Shown: positions 21,740 to 34,156, numbered from the stretch's first letter. The stretch is DNA of 64,000 nt from Sepiola atlantica (GCA_963556195.1 OY744537.1:14285243-14349242); one strand, 5' to 3'. Translations and numbers: made by a program. Notes: generated from the letters alone by a model not told the origin.

Positions 21740-21921
21740 GTCTAATGGTTTTCTATCAATTCGCTGTTAAGATACCTTGTTATAATACATATTCCTATTC
21801 TAGTAGCTTATTTCCCAAAACTGCAGACTTGTGGAACTCTCTTCGTGCTGACTGTTTTTCTCCTATAGTCTTGGTCTTTTCGAGACTAAGATTAACAGGC
21901 ATCTCTTGTTTTTCTCAATAA
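21740..21921 (+). pseudogene. LINE 3'-end fragment
   Basis: YSSSLFPKTADLWNSLRADC then FSPIVLVFSRLRLTG is the usual tail of LINE ORF2 proteins, matching FIRTTRLWNKIPQSCFP of the 3.3-kb copy. Only this end is present. Confidence 0.7.
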
Positions 21922-22190
21922 TCTTTCGTTCATTTTAGTTCATTGCATCAAATGGCTCCATGTCTTGTCTGGAACGACTTCCATTAAAAAAAGGTTATGT
22001 CTCAATGAAAGTGGTGGGATTGATTCTCACTTTATTTGCGAATGATTGAAATCTCGAAATATCCGTTATATGCCAAATAACTAGATATAAAGTCTAACAA
22101 TCAACCCATCATGCCGAATGGACTGGTTAGTATGCGATCCGGTTTTTTCGGGTTAAAATCTTAGCTTATTTAATTTTTTCAGAAAAATCG

Positions 22191-22302
22191 GTACTTATGT
22201 AGATTAAGACCCAAGCTAATCCTAACGCTAACCCACACGCTAATCCGAACCCTAACCGACGCCAAGTAAATTTATAGCTTGAGTCCTAATCTGCATAAGT
22301 AC
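22191..22302. repeat. Foldback hairpin with telomere-like loop
   Basis: The 28-bp arms 22191-22218 and 22275-22302 match with three differences. The loop reads TAATCCTAACGCTAACCC and CGAACCCTAACCGACG, resembling decayed (TTAGGG)n. Related telomere-like strings occur near 33760 and 62970. Confidence 0.7.
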
Positions 22303-22309
22303 TGACAAA

Positions 22310-22920
22310 TCTTTTCTATTTCATGGCTAACTAAATTCAGTGTAACCAATGAAAGTTCGCCCCATGCAGGACTACAATGTTAGAGGCTGTTCAGCATTCA
22401 TGACTGAAACTTTGTGGACAAGAACAGGCGTACCAAATATGGTTGGATTGAAGAAATAGTTGTGAATTTTATTAACAATTCCATGACTTTGTAACATTTA
22501 ATTTGGTCCACCTTATAGAATTTTTAGATTTAATTTCTTTTTAAATATTCCGTTGTCGTGTTCGAGCCTTGTTATTATTTTTATGATACCACTTTCACTA
22601 TTGATGTTGGTAACCTTCATGTGGTCCCTCCTCTGAGTACAAAGTAATAAAATCACGCAGTTCAAGAAGCCGTCTCATTTTTTTTTCTTTTAATCATCTA
22701 GGGTTATTAAAGCTACTCTATCTAATCCGGTTGTCTAAGAAATAATCATTTTTAAATGACGTTTGAAAATACTTCATCCAAGTTTATTGTAAATATAGAT
22801 ATTCTACTAAACGACCCGTGATCCGTTGGGTCCACGTTGGTACACTGTACAATTGTTCTTCTTGTCTTACAATTTTTTACCTTTTTTTCTCTGATCTCTT
22901 TCTTCTTTATTTACGTCATT
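22310..22920. other. No feature recognised
   Basis: AT-rich, no coding potential and no repeat I can name. Confidence 0.5.
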
Positions 22921-24120
22921 TATTTATTGACGTCATCCTCGTAATTCGTCACGATGCGCCTAGATAAGACTTCATAAAGGATAACTTCTCTCCTCTCTCT
23001 GGTTTGATGGATCAAGCCATGATTTTGTGATGTCATCTATTGTACACAGCTATCCCCTGACTCCGTGTTAATGGATGACGTAACACAACGATGACGTCAT
23101 CCAGTGAGCACGGGGAAAAGTAAAGAAGCATACAAGATCTATAAAGTTTTAGTAGTATTGTAGACCCATTCCAACTTTGCAGGCCCTGCCTCATCGTCTC
23201 ATCCCTGTGCTTGTTTTACAAGTACTTCAATGCAATGTGCTGTGACTAACTTGCAGCATCGGTGCACCCTCGATGTAACCCCCCCCCCGAAAACCCTAAC
23301 AATCTGTAAAATCCCACCCCTACACTGTATAGATCCCCAGATGCCGGAAGGCTTTACACTTTAATAGCATTTGGAATTCCCTCCTCTCTCCCGGTTTCCG
23401 TGACTGTACTAACATGTAGAAATTTAAATGTAATTTGAACAAACATTTCGCTGCACAGCTCCCCGTTTAGGATGCCCCTATAAATATGACCTCTAATTCA
23501 GAGTTGCCCCTCACGTCTCAGTAGCAATTTACCTTGTTTGAGGTGAATAAAAGTTATATAAAAAATTAAAATAATAAAAAAAATACCCCGAGGTATATAG
23601 ACGCTTTATCTACTTGACAACCCGCAACACTTCAGATTACAGTTCGTTGAGACAACACATCATAAAGGATTGCATCTGCTCTCTCTCTCTCTCTCTGTTT
23701 GATTAATGGCGTCATAATTTTTTAGGTCAGTCACTATGCTCAATTATTCCTATCTCTGTTTTACTGGATGAAGTCACAAAACGATGACGTCATCTACTGC
23801 TGTGCAAAATGAATAACCAAATAAACCAGATAACAAGATCACAAGTCAATAGTGTTTGCGAAGTATCCTAGGGGTCTAGACCGTTCGTCTTGTAGACAAC
23901 ACCGTACCTTAATGGCTACGTGCCATTTGGATACTCTTCACCCTTGCTCTTTTTTTGATGGATGACGTCATGATTGTGTGACGTCATCCACTGTGTTCGT
24001 TTTTCTCCCATAAATGGATGTAAACAAATTTTTAGAGGCGTAATTATTTTAAACGTCATCAAGTGGGCACGGGACGAAATAGCAAGAAAGCAAGCAAGCA
24101 CGATCCATAGAGTTTTAGTT
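22920..24120. repeat. Degenerate ~1-kb repeat block rich in TGACGTCA
   Basis: Related segments at about 22920-23160, 23640-23870 and 23890-24120 share GATGACGTCATC, a CACTGTG/TACTGTG-like stretch and an ATCCATAGAGTTTTAGT ending. The 8-bp palindrome TGACGTCA occurs at 22928, 23092, 23785, 23963 and 23979, and again at 24443 just outside. Between copies, 23160-23640 contains no gene. Confidence 0.55.
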
Positions 24121-24145
24121 TTTTAAATTCATACAAAATATTATC

Positions 24146-24208
24146 GGCCACATATGTGCATACATGTTTTAGCAGTGACTTTATTCGAATTCAAACATAT
24201 TCAGGCCT
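24146..24208 (-). ncRNA. Decayed hammerhead-family relic
   Basis: The minus strand carries AAAACATGTATGCACATATG, the stem III block of the 61.2-kb hammerhead, preceded by CTGAATA and flanked by GGC and GCC that can pair as stem I. The G of GAAA, the sixth base of CUGANGA and the H17 base are wrong, so it should be inactive. Confidence 0.3.
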
Positions 24209-24256
24209 GAAGACGTTGGACTTTGAATAAATCAAGTAGGGTTGGAAGATTTAACT

Positions 24257-24418
24257 ATGGAGGATATCACCGAATACATGAATGATGATATTGAAGAATT
24301 GACAAAAGAAGAATTGGTACACATTGAATTTGAATCTGTTGTTGATGACTTTGAGCCTTCTGTTGGTGAATCGTCTCCGAAAAGAATGACACCTAAAAGA
24401 GTTCCTGGATCTTGCTGA
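24257..24418 (+). pseudogene. Acidic coding remnant, possibly pogo/Tigger-like
   Basis: An open frame begins MEDITEYMNDDIEELTKEEL and ends KRMTPKRVPGSC. The run of acidic residues with ELTKEEL resembles the C-terminal tail of Tigger/jerky-type transposases. A second open stretch, 24478-24693, reads APKKATVVEEASHK and RCVGLDKWVTV with CGMKGHSC, which hints at a different cysteine-containing tail. The two are in different frames and separated by stops. I am not sure that they belong together or to any named family. Confidence 0.35.
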
Positions 24419-24699
24419 AATGAAAAGCCCTTTAACCCACCGTGACGTCACCAGTTGGCCGCTCCTGGACTGGTTAGTCACGTGATCCTGTTGGTACAAA
24501 AGTTGCTGCTCCGAAGAAGGCCACGGTTGTCGAAGAGGCCTCTCATAAGGTCACCTCCACCCCACGTTGTGTTGGTTTAGATAAGTGGGTGACCGTTGAG
24601 GGGGAATCAGCAACTCGGGATCCCTGTGGAATGAAAGGTCATTCATGCAGAACTGTTGAAGAAAAGAAGTCAAGTCCGCTGTGGTTTTCTTAGAAAATA

Positions 24700-26090
24700 A
24701 TTATTCTTAATAGTGAATAATGAAATAAAATATACACTTGTTGAGTCACTAGGCCAGTTGGCCAGATAATGTTGTTTACTCTGGTATGTAATTGGACCGA
24801 TGGACAATTTATCCCTCTATCAGTGGCGTGCTGTTTTAAGCTTGGGCGAGGACACACGTATCCCGATAGATGTGATATCTTTCACGGATAGAGAAGGGTT
24901 CTTATGTCCGTTTCTCTCATTGATTAATTCACGGTCTGCTTGGTGTAACTCTGGCTAGTCAAACCAAAAATTATATTATATTCTACTGGGCCAATTTAAT
25001 ACTAGCCGTGTATGCTGGGCGCCGACCTTCGTAGGGCCAGTTAATATTGTCACAGAAACACTCAAACATAAAATGTTAACTGTTGAAAAAGATGATGGCA
25101 ACATACTTAGATTAAAGCTCATTCTTGATGATTTAATGAGTTCATATAAACATAAACATAAAAATGTTGTTTGAAACTAATTAGTTTCAATTCGACAAAT
25201 TTAGTAAAAACTTCATGGCTTTATGTTGACCAACAACTATTGTATATTACAAATGATTTTTTTTAGCAATAATGATATTATTTCTGTACTTTTATTATAT
25301 TAAATAATTATTTTAAATATTTCTAGCAATTTTCCTCTGTTTTTGTTAGTAACCGTTACAAGTAACGCTTGTCAATTTTCTCTAAGCACCATAATAGAAC
25401 ATTTTCAATTCATATTGAATGGTAGGCGTACTACTTTTAATTAGAATAGCCCTACTAATGTGGACACAAGTTTAGAACGTATTCTGTTCCAATTAGCAGG
25501 TTTACCTGTATATAGATAAATAGATCGATTATTTCAAAATGTAGTTTAATGTTGGTTTGGTTACTCTTAAAGCATATAAAAATGAGATATTGCAAACGAT
25601 CGATTCTAGACGATTTATTGAGCATGTCCATAACTGATGTTGTTAATTGTTCATGTAATTACGGCATAACCAACCATCCATGCAGCACTGGAAGGGTTAA
25701 TGGTGTTAACGAAGACGTAAGAGTAGCTTTCCCTTCACAAATATCCTTTAGAGTCCTGAAAGCCACAGCATCTCATCCCGTTGGCCAAGAAATGGTGATA
25801 AAAAAATAAAAATACCGTTTTGAAACGGAAATTGCCGCTTGCGTTGGTTTCTTCCGGAAACTGCAAATACAAAGCTGGAGAGAAGTTAAAAGCTACTTAA
25901 AATCATTATCAAGTCAAACGTTCAAGAGAGAAACGAACAAACAAATAAAAGAAAAGGAAAAAATGTTTAAGTACCAAAGGCGCCATCATATGGGATTGTG
26001 TTAAGTGGCTTCCACACAGCATTCTCTTTCCATTAAAAAAGACAAAACAAGAACAGATATTCTTGAGATGCGTCCATTGGATTTGCGCGT
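24700..26090. other. No feature recognised
   Basis: AT-rich. The 86-codon ORF at 25549-25809 has no recognisable motif. GACAAAACAAG and GTCCATTGGATTTGCGCG near 26040-26090 lead into the satellite. Confidence 0.4.
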
Positions 26091-26095
26091 TTTAG

Positions 26096-29000
26096 TGATG
26101 AAAATGCTATTTCAAACTAAGTGTGAAAGACCAATGAAAATGCTATTTAAAACTAAGCGTGATAGACCAAGGAAAATGCTATTTCAAACTAAGCGTGATA
26201 GACCAATGAAAATGCTATTTCAAACTAAGCGTGATAGACCAAGGTGAATGCTATTTCAAACTAAGCGTGATAGACCAATGAAAATGCTATTTCAAACTAA
26301 GCGTGATAGACCAAGGTGAATGCTATTTCAAACTAAGCGTGATAGACCAAGAAACATTCTATTTCAAACTAAGCGTGATAGACCAAGGAAAATGCTATTT
26401 CAAACTAAGCTAGGCGGAACAATAACATTCTATTTCAAGCTAAGCGTAATATACAAATGAAAATGCTATTTTAAACTAAACATGACAGACCAATGAAAAT
26501 GCTATTTTAAATTAACCGTGACAGACCAATAAAATGCTATTTCAAACTAAGCGTGATAGACCAATTAAAATGCTATTTCAAACTAAACGTGACAGACCAA
26601 TTAAAATGCTATTTCAAACTAAACGTGACAGACCAATGAAAATGCTATTTAAAATTAATCGTGGCAGACCAATAAAACGCTATTTCAAACTAAGCATGAT
26701 AGACCAATGAAAATGCTATTTCAAACTAAACGTGACACACCAATGAAAATGCTATTTAAAATTAATCGTGACAGACCAATAAAATGCTATTTCAAACTAA
26801 ACGTGATAGACCAATGAAAATGCTATTTCAAACTAAACGTAACACACCAATGAAAATGCTATTTAAAATTAATCGTGACATACCAATAAAATGCTATTTC
26901 AAACTAAGCATGATAGACCAATGAAAATGCTATTTAAAACTAAACGTAACACACACATGAAAATGCTATTTAAAATTAAGCGTGAAAGACCAATACAAAT
27001 GCTATTTTAGATTTTAAACGTAAGCAAAACAGACCAACAAAATTCTACGTAAACTTAAATGTGAGAGACATGTGAAATTCTTTTTCAAACTTAACGTTAA
27101 AGGACAAGGAAATCTCTATTTCAAACTTAAGCTTGGCTGACCAACAGAAATGGTGTTTATGACGTAAGTTTATGAGACACACGGAAATGCAATTTCAATC
27201 TTAATCGCGACATATCAATAAAACTGCTTTTTCAAATTGAAGCATGACAGGCTAACAGAAATTTTACTTAAAGCTTAAGCGTGCTACAACGATCGACGGA
27301 CAAAACTTCTTTCATATATTCTTGGACGCACAATGTGAGATCGTTTTAGGTGTCTTCCGCACTGCATGCTCTTTCCATTAACAAAAAGAGAAATCAAGAA
27401 ATATCTTAAGATGCGTCCATTCAAGTCGCACGTTTAATGATGAAAATCTTATTTCAAACATAAACATGACAGACCGACAGATGCGCAGAACTTCTTATAG
27501 AAATCATTGGACGTATCTAAAATAAGATGCGTCCATTAAATTTGAGCGTTCAAAAATGAAAAGCAAATTTTAATTTAAGCGAGATTTGCAAAGAAACATG
27601 CTATTTAAAACTTAAAGCTTGACAAATAAACGAAAATTATATTTCAAATTTCACATGTAAGTGTAACAGATCAGCGAAAATGATACGTCAAAATTATGTG
27701 TGACAGACACACGGTGTGTGTGTGTGTGTGTGTGTTGTTTTTCAAACTTAACATGAGAAGATAACGGAAATCTTATTGTAGAATTAAAAGTTACGTGACA
27801 ATGATTCAGCTATTTAAAATGCACGCGTGACAGAACTACGAAAATTTAGCGTGACGGACTGACTGAGAGACTTAAAGAAAAGGCGGAACGCATCAAAATA
27901 TGATGTTTACATTGAATATGCATGATTAGTAATCTAAATGCTATTTCCAACTTGAGTGTGACAGACCAACGAACATGTTATTACAGACGGAAGCGTGACA
28001 TTCTGATAACAATTCTAAACGTGAGAACGTTTATAATTTTTACTGACAGTAATGCTATTTAATTTTTATTGACAGTTATGCTATTTAATTTTTACTGACA
28101 GTAATGTTATTTAATTTTTACTGACAGTAATGCTATTTAATTTTTATTGACAGTAATGTTATTTAATTGTTATTGACAGTAATGTTATTTAATTTTTATT
28201 GACAGTTATGCTATTTAATTTTTACTGACAGTAATGCTATTTAATTTTTATTGACAGTAATGTTATTTAATTTTTATTGACAGTAATGTTATTTAATTTT
28301 TATTGACAATAATGCTATTTAATTTTTATTAACAGTTATGCTATTTAATTTTTACTGACAGTAATGCTATTTAATTTTTACTGACAGTAATGTTATTTAA
28401 TTTTTATTGACAGTAATGTTATTTAATTTTTATTAACAGTTATGCTATTTAATTTTTACTGACAGTAATGTTATTTAATTTTTATTGACAGTAATGTTAT
28501 TTAATTTTTATTGACAGTAATGTTATTTAATCTTTATTGACAGTAATGCTATTTAATTTTTACTGACAGTTATGCTATTTAAATTTTACTGACAGAGATG
28601 TTATTTAATTTTTACTGACAGTAATGCTATTTCAAGCTTACGGATATGAAAATGCTATTTTAAACTTAAATGTGACAGACCAACAAACATGTTATTGCAG
28701 ATGGAAGCGTGTCACTCTGATAGCAATTCTAAACGTGAGAAACTGACAAAAAGGCAATTTAAGGATTACGTGAATATGACAATACTATTTATAACTTAAG
28801 CATGACAGGCTAACGGAAATGCCATTTTTATATTTGACGTAATATTCTAACGAAAATGCTATTTTAAACTTAAGCGTGACAAGCCCAGGGAGATTCTATT
28901 TTAAACTTAAGGGTGACAAGCCAACGAAAATGCTATTTCATACGCACGTTTAGTATACACACGGGACTGCAACTTCAATCTCAATCGTGACATACTAATG

Positions 29001-29200
29001 AAACTGCTTTTTTAAAAAAATGGATGCATGACAGACCAACATAACTACATAAAGCTTAAATGTGATACACCGGTTGACGGACGAAGCCTATTATTGAGAT
29101 TCTTGTACGCATCAATAGTGAGATGCAATGATGTAATCTTCACGTTTAGCAATTAAAATGTTATTTTAAACTGAAGCTTGGGTGACCGACTGACATTGGG
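26096..29200. repeat. 36-bp satellite, degenerate, with dispersed flanks
   Basis: The unit GCGTGATAGACCAATGAAAA then TGCTATTTCAAACTAA recurs about every 36 bp from 26096 to about 27000. It then continues as scattered, diverged copies to about 29200. It is the same family as the 35-bp array at 5.65 kb, and a diverged pair occurs near 52690. An (ACGGTGTG)(TG)n run lies at about 27712-27735. The ORF at 26005-26247 is a repeat artefact. Confidence 0.95.
28044..28636. repeat. Nested 26-bp tandem array, ~22 copies
   Basis: The unit TGCTATTTAATTTTTACTGA then CAGTAA repeats every 26 bp. Shared words GCTATTT and GACAG suggest it arose from the surrounding 36-bp unit by a 10-bp shortening. GTAATG/TTATG and ACTG/ATTG variants alternate, so sub-lineages are visible. 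Confidence 0.95.
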
Positions 29201-29430
29201 AGAAAGCCTCCTACAAATAGCAGATTCGCAGGAATCAGCATGGTACGACTTTGACCAGCTCGATTCTCTTGTTGGTATTGGTTTCTTTGGCTCTCTTTTT
29301 AGAATCCAGGACTTACAAGAGGGATCACGTGAAGGTTGCCAACATCCGTAAGCGTAAGAGGTGCTATGAAAACGACAGGGTTCGAACTTATCACCCACAG
29401 CTCGTTAGTCCGCGTCACCACAACCACCCC
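29200..29430 (-). mobile_element. tRNA-derived SINE
   Basis: On the minus strand GGTGGTTGTGGTGACGCGGA holds an A-box-like element and AAGTTCGAACCCT a near-perfect B box (29377-29389), at tRNA-like spacing. The body continues toward 29200. The overlapping plus-strand ORF is not coding. Confidence 0.65.
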
Positions 29431-29774
29431 TTGCTTTTCATAGAGATGCGAGGAAACATCCATCGCTCAAAAATACACAATTCTAAAAGACATAGACTTA
29501 TCATACTTCCACTGACTGACCACAGTTTACTTTTTATTTTCTTGTCATACGTTTTGGATGCCAATACTGACCGTAGACAAAGCTTTGAGCTTATTAGTAT
29601 TTTATTTATCTTCTCTTCAGGAGGTTAGGCACAAAGTCACACTATTTCTATTTACGTCCTCTGCAGGGGGCTAGACACAAGGTACGGAGTGGATAACTAA
29701 AAATGATGTCTCGTAACTTCTATAGAAATCGTATGGGGTACACCTGCATTTATGTCATGTTGTTTTGATAAACG

Positions 29775-30365
29775 GCCATCGAGGACAACTTGGATCTTTT
29801 TATTGGATAGGAAAGATCTAATTATATTAAATATTCGTCCAGTAATAACATATGAATTAATTCTTCATGCTAGATCTTGTCAAAGGCTTTGGATATATCA
29901 AGCGATACCGCCGTAGCCTTACCGTCTCGGTCTAGTATATGGTATATGCGTTCAGGAATGACCGTTAGGTTATCCGTAGTAGATCGTGCTTGCCTAAATC
30001 CCTACTGATGGTCAGAAAAAAGTTTAGCATTAACGAGGTGACGGACTATCGCTAGATTGATTAAGGATTCAAAAATGTTGGCGAAGAGCGGGAGTAGACT
30101 GATGAGGCTATAATTCTGAGGGTCAGTTCTATCTCCAGAATTATTGAAGACTGGTACCACAGAGGCAATTTTCCAGCTATAAGGGAAGCAAGATTCGGTA
30201 AGACATTTGTTGTAGAGTTTGAAGGTGGCAGGATCTAGTTCAGCAGAACATTTCTTTATTACTATTACTGGTATAATGCTTTGGAGGTGTCAAGGGTTTT
30301 TATGATGTCCGATCATGAGATGGGGTGATTGTCAGGTCATCAAGTGTGGCTTCAGTCTACAACGG
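29775..30365 (-). pseudogene. LINE reverse-transcriptase remnant
   Basis: The minus strand reads LTESCFPYSWKIASVVPVFN, then NYSLISLLPLFANIFESLIN, then a stop before GFRQARSTTDNLTVI and AVSLDISKAFDKI followed by a stop and HEELI. These are RT motifs 0-3. LDISKAFDK holds the first catalytic Asp. Upstream, frameshifted PSHDRTS and ELDPATFKLYNKC-like pieces fit the same protein. The YADD half is missing. Motif order matches the 3.2-5.3 kb LINE. Confidence 0.85.
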
Positions 30366-30556
30366 GATATTCTGTAATGCTATTTCTGTACTTCTGTACT
30401 TCTGTAAATACACCATTGTAAATATACCACCGTGTTGTCTTATTTATGTCGACCCTTCCAGGTCACACATGTATGTTTGAGAAAGACCCCGTTTAAAATA
30501 GTTCTAGTTTGTCGTTATTAATAATTGACTGAACAAGTCACTCATTTATCACTTAG

Positions 30557-30558
<2 letters not shown>

Positions 30559-30602
<44 letters not shown>
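30559..30602. repeat. (TA)n microsatellite
   Basis: Lies inside the inverted-repeat element. Confidence 0.95.
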
Positions 30603-30605
<3 letters not shown>

Positions 30606-31036
30606 TTATTCTCACCCCTGTAACTCCATACTGAATTAGCCACTCTCTAATATTTATTAATAACTCTGTGAGCATTTAAAGAAAAAATGACTCTCTTTTC
30701 CAGCTAATTAACATAGTGCGTGTTTACACACCGTGAACGCATATGTAAATTAGATTTAAAAAAAAACATAATATGTCGCTTCACTTCGGTATTATCCATA
30801 CGGCTTCTATAGAAGTTACGAGACATCATTTTTAGCTATGCAAGAAGAATGTCTCAAAATATATCATAGTTTACGAATTGTTGAATTAAATCAAAGTTAA
30901 ACAAATAGTAAAAGGGGTTGTGACCCAACGGTTCACTTGTAGTCTAGCATTTTATAAATTTTATGCGAAGATCAAAACTTTCAAATATCGCCGGAAATAC
31001 GTATTATATTTTAAGATGTATTTTGTCTATTGTCTA

Positions 31037-31038
<2 letters not shown>

Positions 31039-31102
<64 letters not shown>
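31039..31102. repeat. (CT)n(TA)n microsatellite
   Basis: CT run followed by TA run. The ORF reading through it is an artefact. Confidence 0.95.
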
Positions 31103-31107
<5 letters not shown>

Positions 31108-31109
31108 CC

Positions 31110-32310
31110 CGAAACAGTTTTTCATGGTAAACAACTGATGATCCCTTAAAATAGTGTTAGAAACTAACTAATATAATAACTGTAAAAAATAAATTGACTT
31201 ACATGAGTGATTTTCCACTGGAAGACTTGAGACTATAAGTTTTTTTTGTTGTTTTTTTTATTAATTTAAAAAAAATTTTTTTTATATAGTTTTAATGGTT
31301 GAGAAACTTCCTAGACTATATATATATATATTCCTGTTATTCTGTTTCATCTGTTCTTTTTCCTACTTATGGACAATCTTCATTAAAAGCAACAAAAAAA
31401 AAACGATCTACCCATTCTTCTTTTTCGTGGGTTCTATATTCTCTCTTTCCTTCCCATAATTTGTCACTTCCGCAACATACTCTAACCAATCTAAATAGAT
31501 TCTTTGGAAATGAAAACTATTTTTCATCGTAACAGTGTCTTTTATGATGATATATAAGTTAGAATAGTGTTCATGTTAGTTTCACTCATTTAAAAAAAAA
31601 CATAAAATTAAAATATGTACATTAAAATACACAGGCACATATTTAATTAACGCGACTTTTTATTTATAAAAGAAGCTAATGATGAAGATTATAAGAAGAT
31701 GAAGTAGAATAAAATAGAAATAAATTGAAAAGTGAAGTTATATAAGGAATACATTAAACACGTTTTTAAAGGTTACAATTATAGTTTCCACCCTCAAGGG
31801 TACATGAACGTATAGTAACAAGCTATTTCAGTTGCGTAATTAATAGATTTTTACATTAACTAAAAAAGTTTAAAACAATATACATTTAACTAAATGTGTC
31901 GATTTTTAAGTGGAGAGATCGTCACGCTAAAACGATCTGATAACGTCTATTTTTGCCATACTAGAAGCAGGTTACAAGCAAACATCGCATAAATAAGTAA
32001 CATTCCTAGATTTAAATTAGGATAAGCCTGGAAAAGAACAATTTGTTTTTTTTCAGATGTGTTATCTATCAATGAAGTTTTCGTTATTTTTAGCAAAGAT
32101 AACGTTAAATGCATTAGAAAAAAAACAGCATTTAAAATGTTCCGATGTATTTTTGTAAAAAAAAAGAAGTCACGTCGGTGGCAGTTAACGGTGTAAGTTT
32201 TATTGAATTAAACAAAGATAAGTTATACTTACTGAAAAAAATACGATACACTTGTCAACTAAAAGTGTTTTGAATATACATTTAAAGCATTAACCGAGGA
32301 GTCATTAAAA
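31110..32310. other. AT-rich, nothing recognised
   Basis: Homopolymer-rich sequence without coding signal. Confidence 0.5.
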
Positions 32311-32315
32311 CAAGT

Positions 32316-32540
32316 ATGTGTTCGAACATTAAAATCTACAAATACAAAGCAGTCGTAAACAATCTAGTACGCAACAAACATGAAAAGAAACTGCGTAAAA
32401 ATGCCATCTTTCACTCTAAAGAAAGGAATATAGTTTCACTTAAAAAGTTCAAAAACACAAATCGTCAGTTGTTAATAAAAAAAAATCCACCGACTACTAT
32501 TAACAAGCAAATCTTTTATTGCCCATGTCAGTCAAGGTGA
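32316..32540 (+). CDS. Lys/Asn-rich 74-codon ORF, doubtful
   Basis: It begins MCSNIKIYKYKAVVNNLVRN and ends QIFYCPCQSR. Its composition is simply that of AT-rich DNA. About 70 bp downstream, TTCTTTCTTTAG (to 32612) and GAGGTAAGT (32642-32650) look like a 3' and a 5' splice site bounding a 32-nt potential exon. No family recognised. Confidence 0.15.
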   Translation: MCSNIKIYKYKAVVNNLVRNKHEKKLRKNAIFHSKERNIVSLKKFKNTNRQLLIKKNPPTTINKQIFYCPCQSR

Positions 32541-32690
32541 AACGAATATTACCATAGTTCATCCGATACTGAAAGTGACAGATATTGATTAAAGATCTTA
32601 TTCTTTCTTTAGCACAACACGCAAAAAAGGAACTCCTTTTTGAGGTAAGTTTATCATTATCTATCTTTCCATACACTTCTACATACATAC

Positions 32691-32706
32691 ACCAGAGGGC
32701 GCTCAG
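32691..32706. promoter_or_regulatory. CTCF-like site (weak)
   Basis: ACCAGAGGGCGCTCAG resembles the core of the CTCF consensus. It is a single site read by eye. Confidence 0.25.
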
Positions 32707-33729
32707 ACCTTATCTTACTTTTCACCAGGCTAGGGGTGCTAAGATTAGGGACTATAAAAACCAAAAGTAAGAGATCCTTTTTCTTTTTTATTCTTCCTTG
32801 CCTCGTCCGACATATGTGCGTCTAAAGCACGCATAAAATCCAAGGTATGTGAGCCACATCCCTCAACAATTTTACACACACGCACACATTCTTTTCAGAT
32901 TTGCTTAGACCTATGTACGCGTTTTTACCCACACAATCTAACTGAGTACGGGCTTTTCAGAATTCTTATTATATAAATGGTATTTCTGAACATATCGCTT
33001 TCGTTTTGTTTCGTGTTTCATGTATTTGCTTGTACGATAAAATATATATGAAAAAATGCTTCCCAAACACCCATAAAACTCTATATAAGTTATTTTCATT
33101 TCAATACTTTACTAGAAGAAACACTTCAGGAAAAACTTACGCTATGCCTATGTGGGAAGTTATCTTCTACATTAAAAGCATTAAAGCCATGAACAAAATG
33201 ATACAGAGTGTCACGCTGAGTATATGTTGGATTAGCTGGTTTAACAAAAGATTATCACGGAATTTTCCAAAGCAGTGTATTAAGATCAGAAGTTACCAAA
33301 GATCTTGCTGGAATAATTCAAGTAACGACACAACAATTACTAAATAATGCAAATTATTTAGAAATTAAACATGAAGGATAAACACCGACTTGGTTGTACC
33401 GAGTAACATAACAGGCATCAAAGAAGCAACGTCGACTGATAATTTGGAGAGAAAGCAAAACGGAAGTGATTCAACAGGGTTGTAAGCCAAAAGCAAAATA
33501 ATATAGATATTTTGTAGAAGGGCCCCGCCAAAAATGGCATCTCTACCCAAAATAAAAGACAAAAGTATTTGTTGTATTAAAATAAAACGTTTTATTGCTT
33601 ACACAAAGAAGATTGAATACAATCCTGCCATTGAGTAATTGCACTAAAATAACGTTTCGCTTATATTTCTGCCTCTACATAAATACACAGAGATGGATGT
33701 CAACCATTCTACGATGCGTTCACCAGTGA

Positions 33730-34050
33730 CATTTTGTACAACCTGAAGCTAACCTTAAGCGTAACTCTAACCCTAAACAGACGCCGGTATAGACAGGACT
33801 CACAAAAGTAGATCAAGTTTGTGTGCGCGCACTGAGCATGTCTAGCGGGGTTGATTTTTTTTTTGGCAAAACTCATTTAGTAGCGAGACTATTTCACAAA
33901 AAAAAAAACTCACGAAAAGAAATAGTTGAAGAAATATATAAAATACTCTGCAAAAATACCCAGCTAAAAGATGCGAACCTAACAGAATGCAGAAAAAGAG
34001 CAAATAACATAAGAATATATCGAATACCAAAGAGATCTGCTTTTGAATAG
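33730..34050 (+). other. Telomere-like string and small unrecognised ORF
   Basis: CTAACCTTAAGCGTAACTC then TAACCCTAAAC near 33750-33780 resembles the loop at 22.2 kb. An ORF at 33823-34050 (KEIVEEIYKILCKNTQLKDA) follows. It is not assigned. Confidence 0.3.
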
Positions 34051-34156
34051 CCTTGAAAAATGTAATGATGCATTCGTTAATTGGCGAATTTAAAATATGG
34101 ATTTAGAGACTAATCCCGGTCATGTGCAAAGGAGAAAATAAATAATTAGAAATAAC

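Larger units (their letters stand above)
29696..30838. mobile_element. Element with long terminal inverted repeats
   Basis: CTAAAAATGATGTCTCGTAA then CTTCTATAGAA at 29698-29728 recurs as a perfect reverse complement at 30806-30836. Weaker matching extends inward (CGTATGG/CCATACG). The interior holds a LINE fragment and a (TA)n run, so either a MITE-like element was invaded or two inverted repeats happen to flank them. Confidence 0.65.

Noticed and set aside
29251..29628. 125-codon ORF starting MTSSILLLVLVSLALFLESR as a secreted protein
   Set aside because: The apparent signal peptide overlaps a tRNA-derived SINE on the other strand and the rest has no domain.
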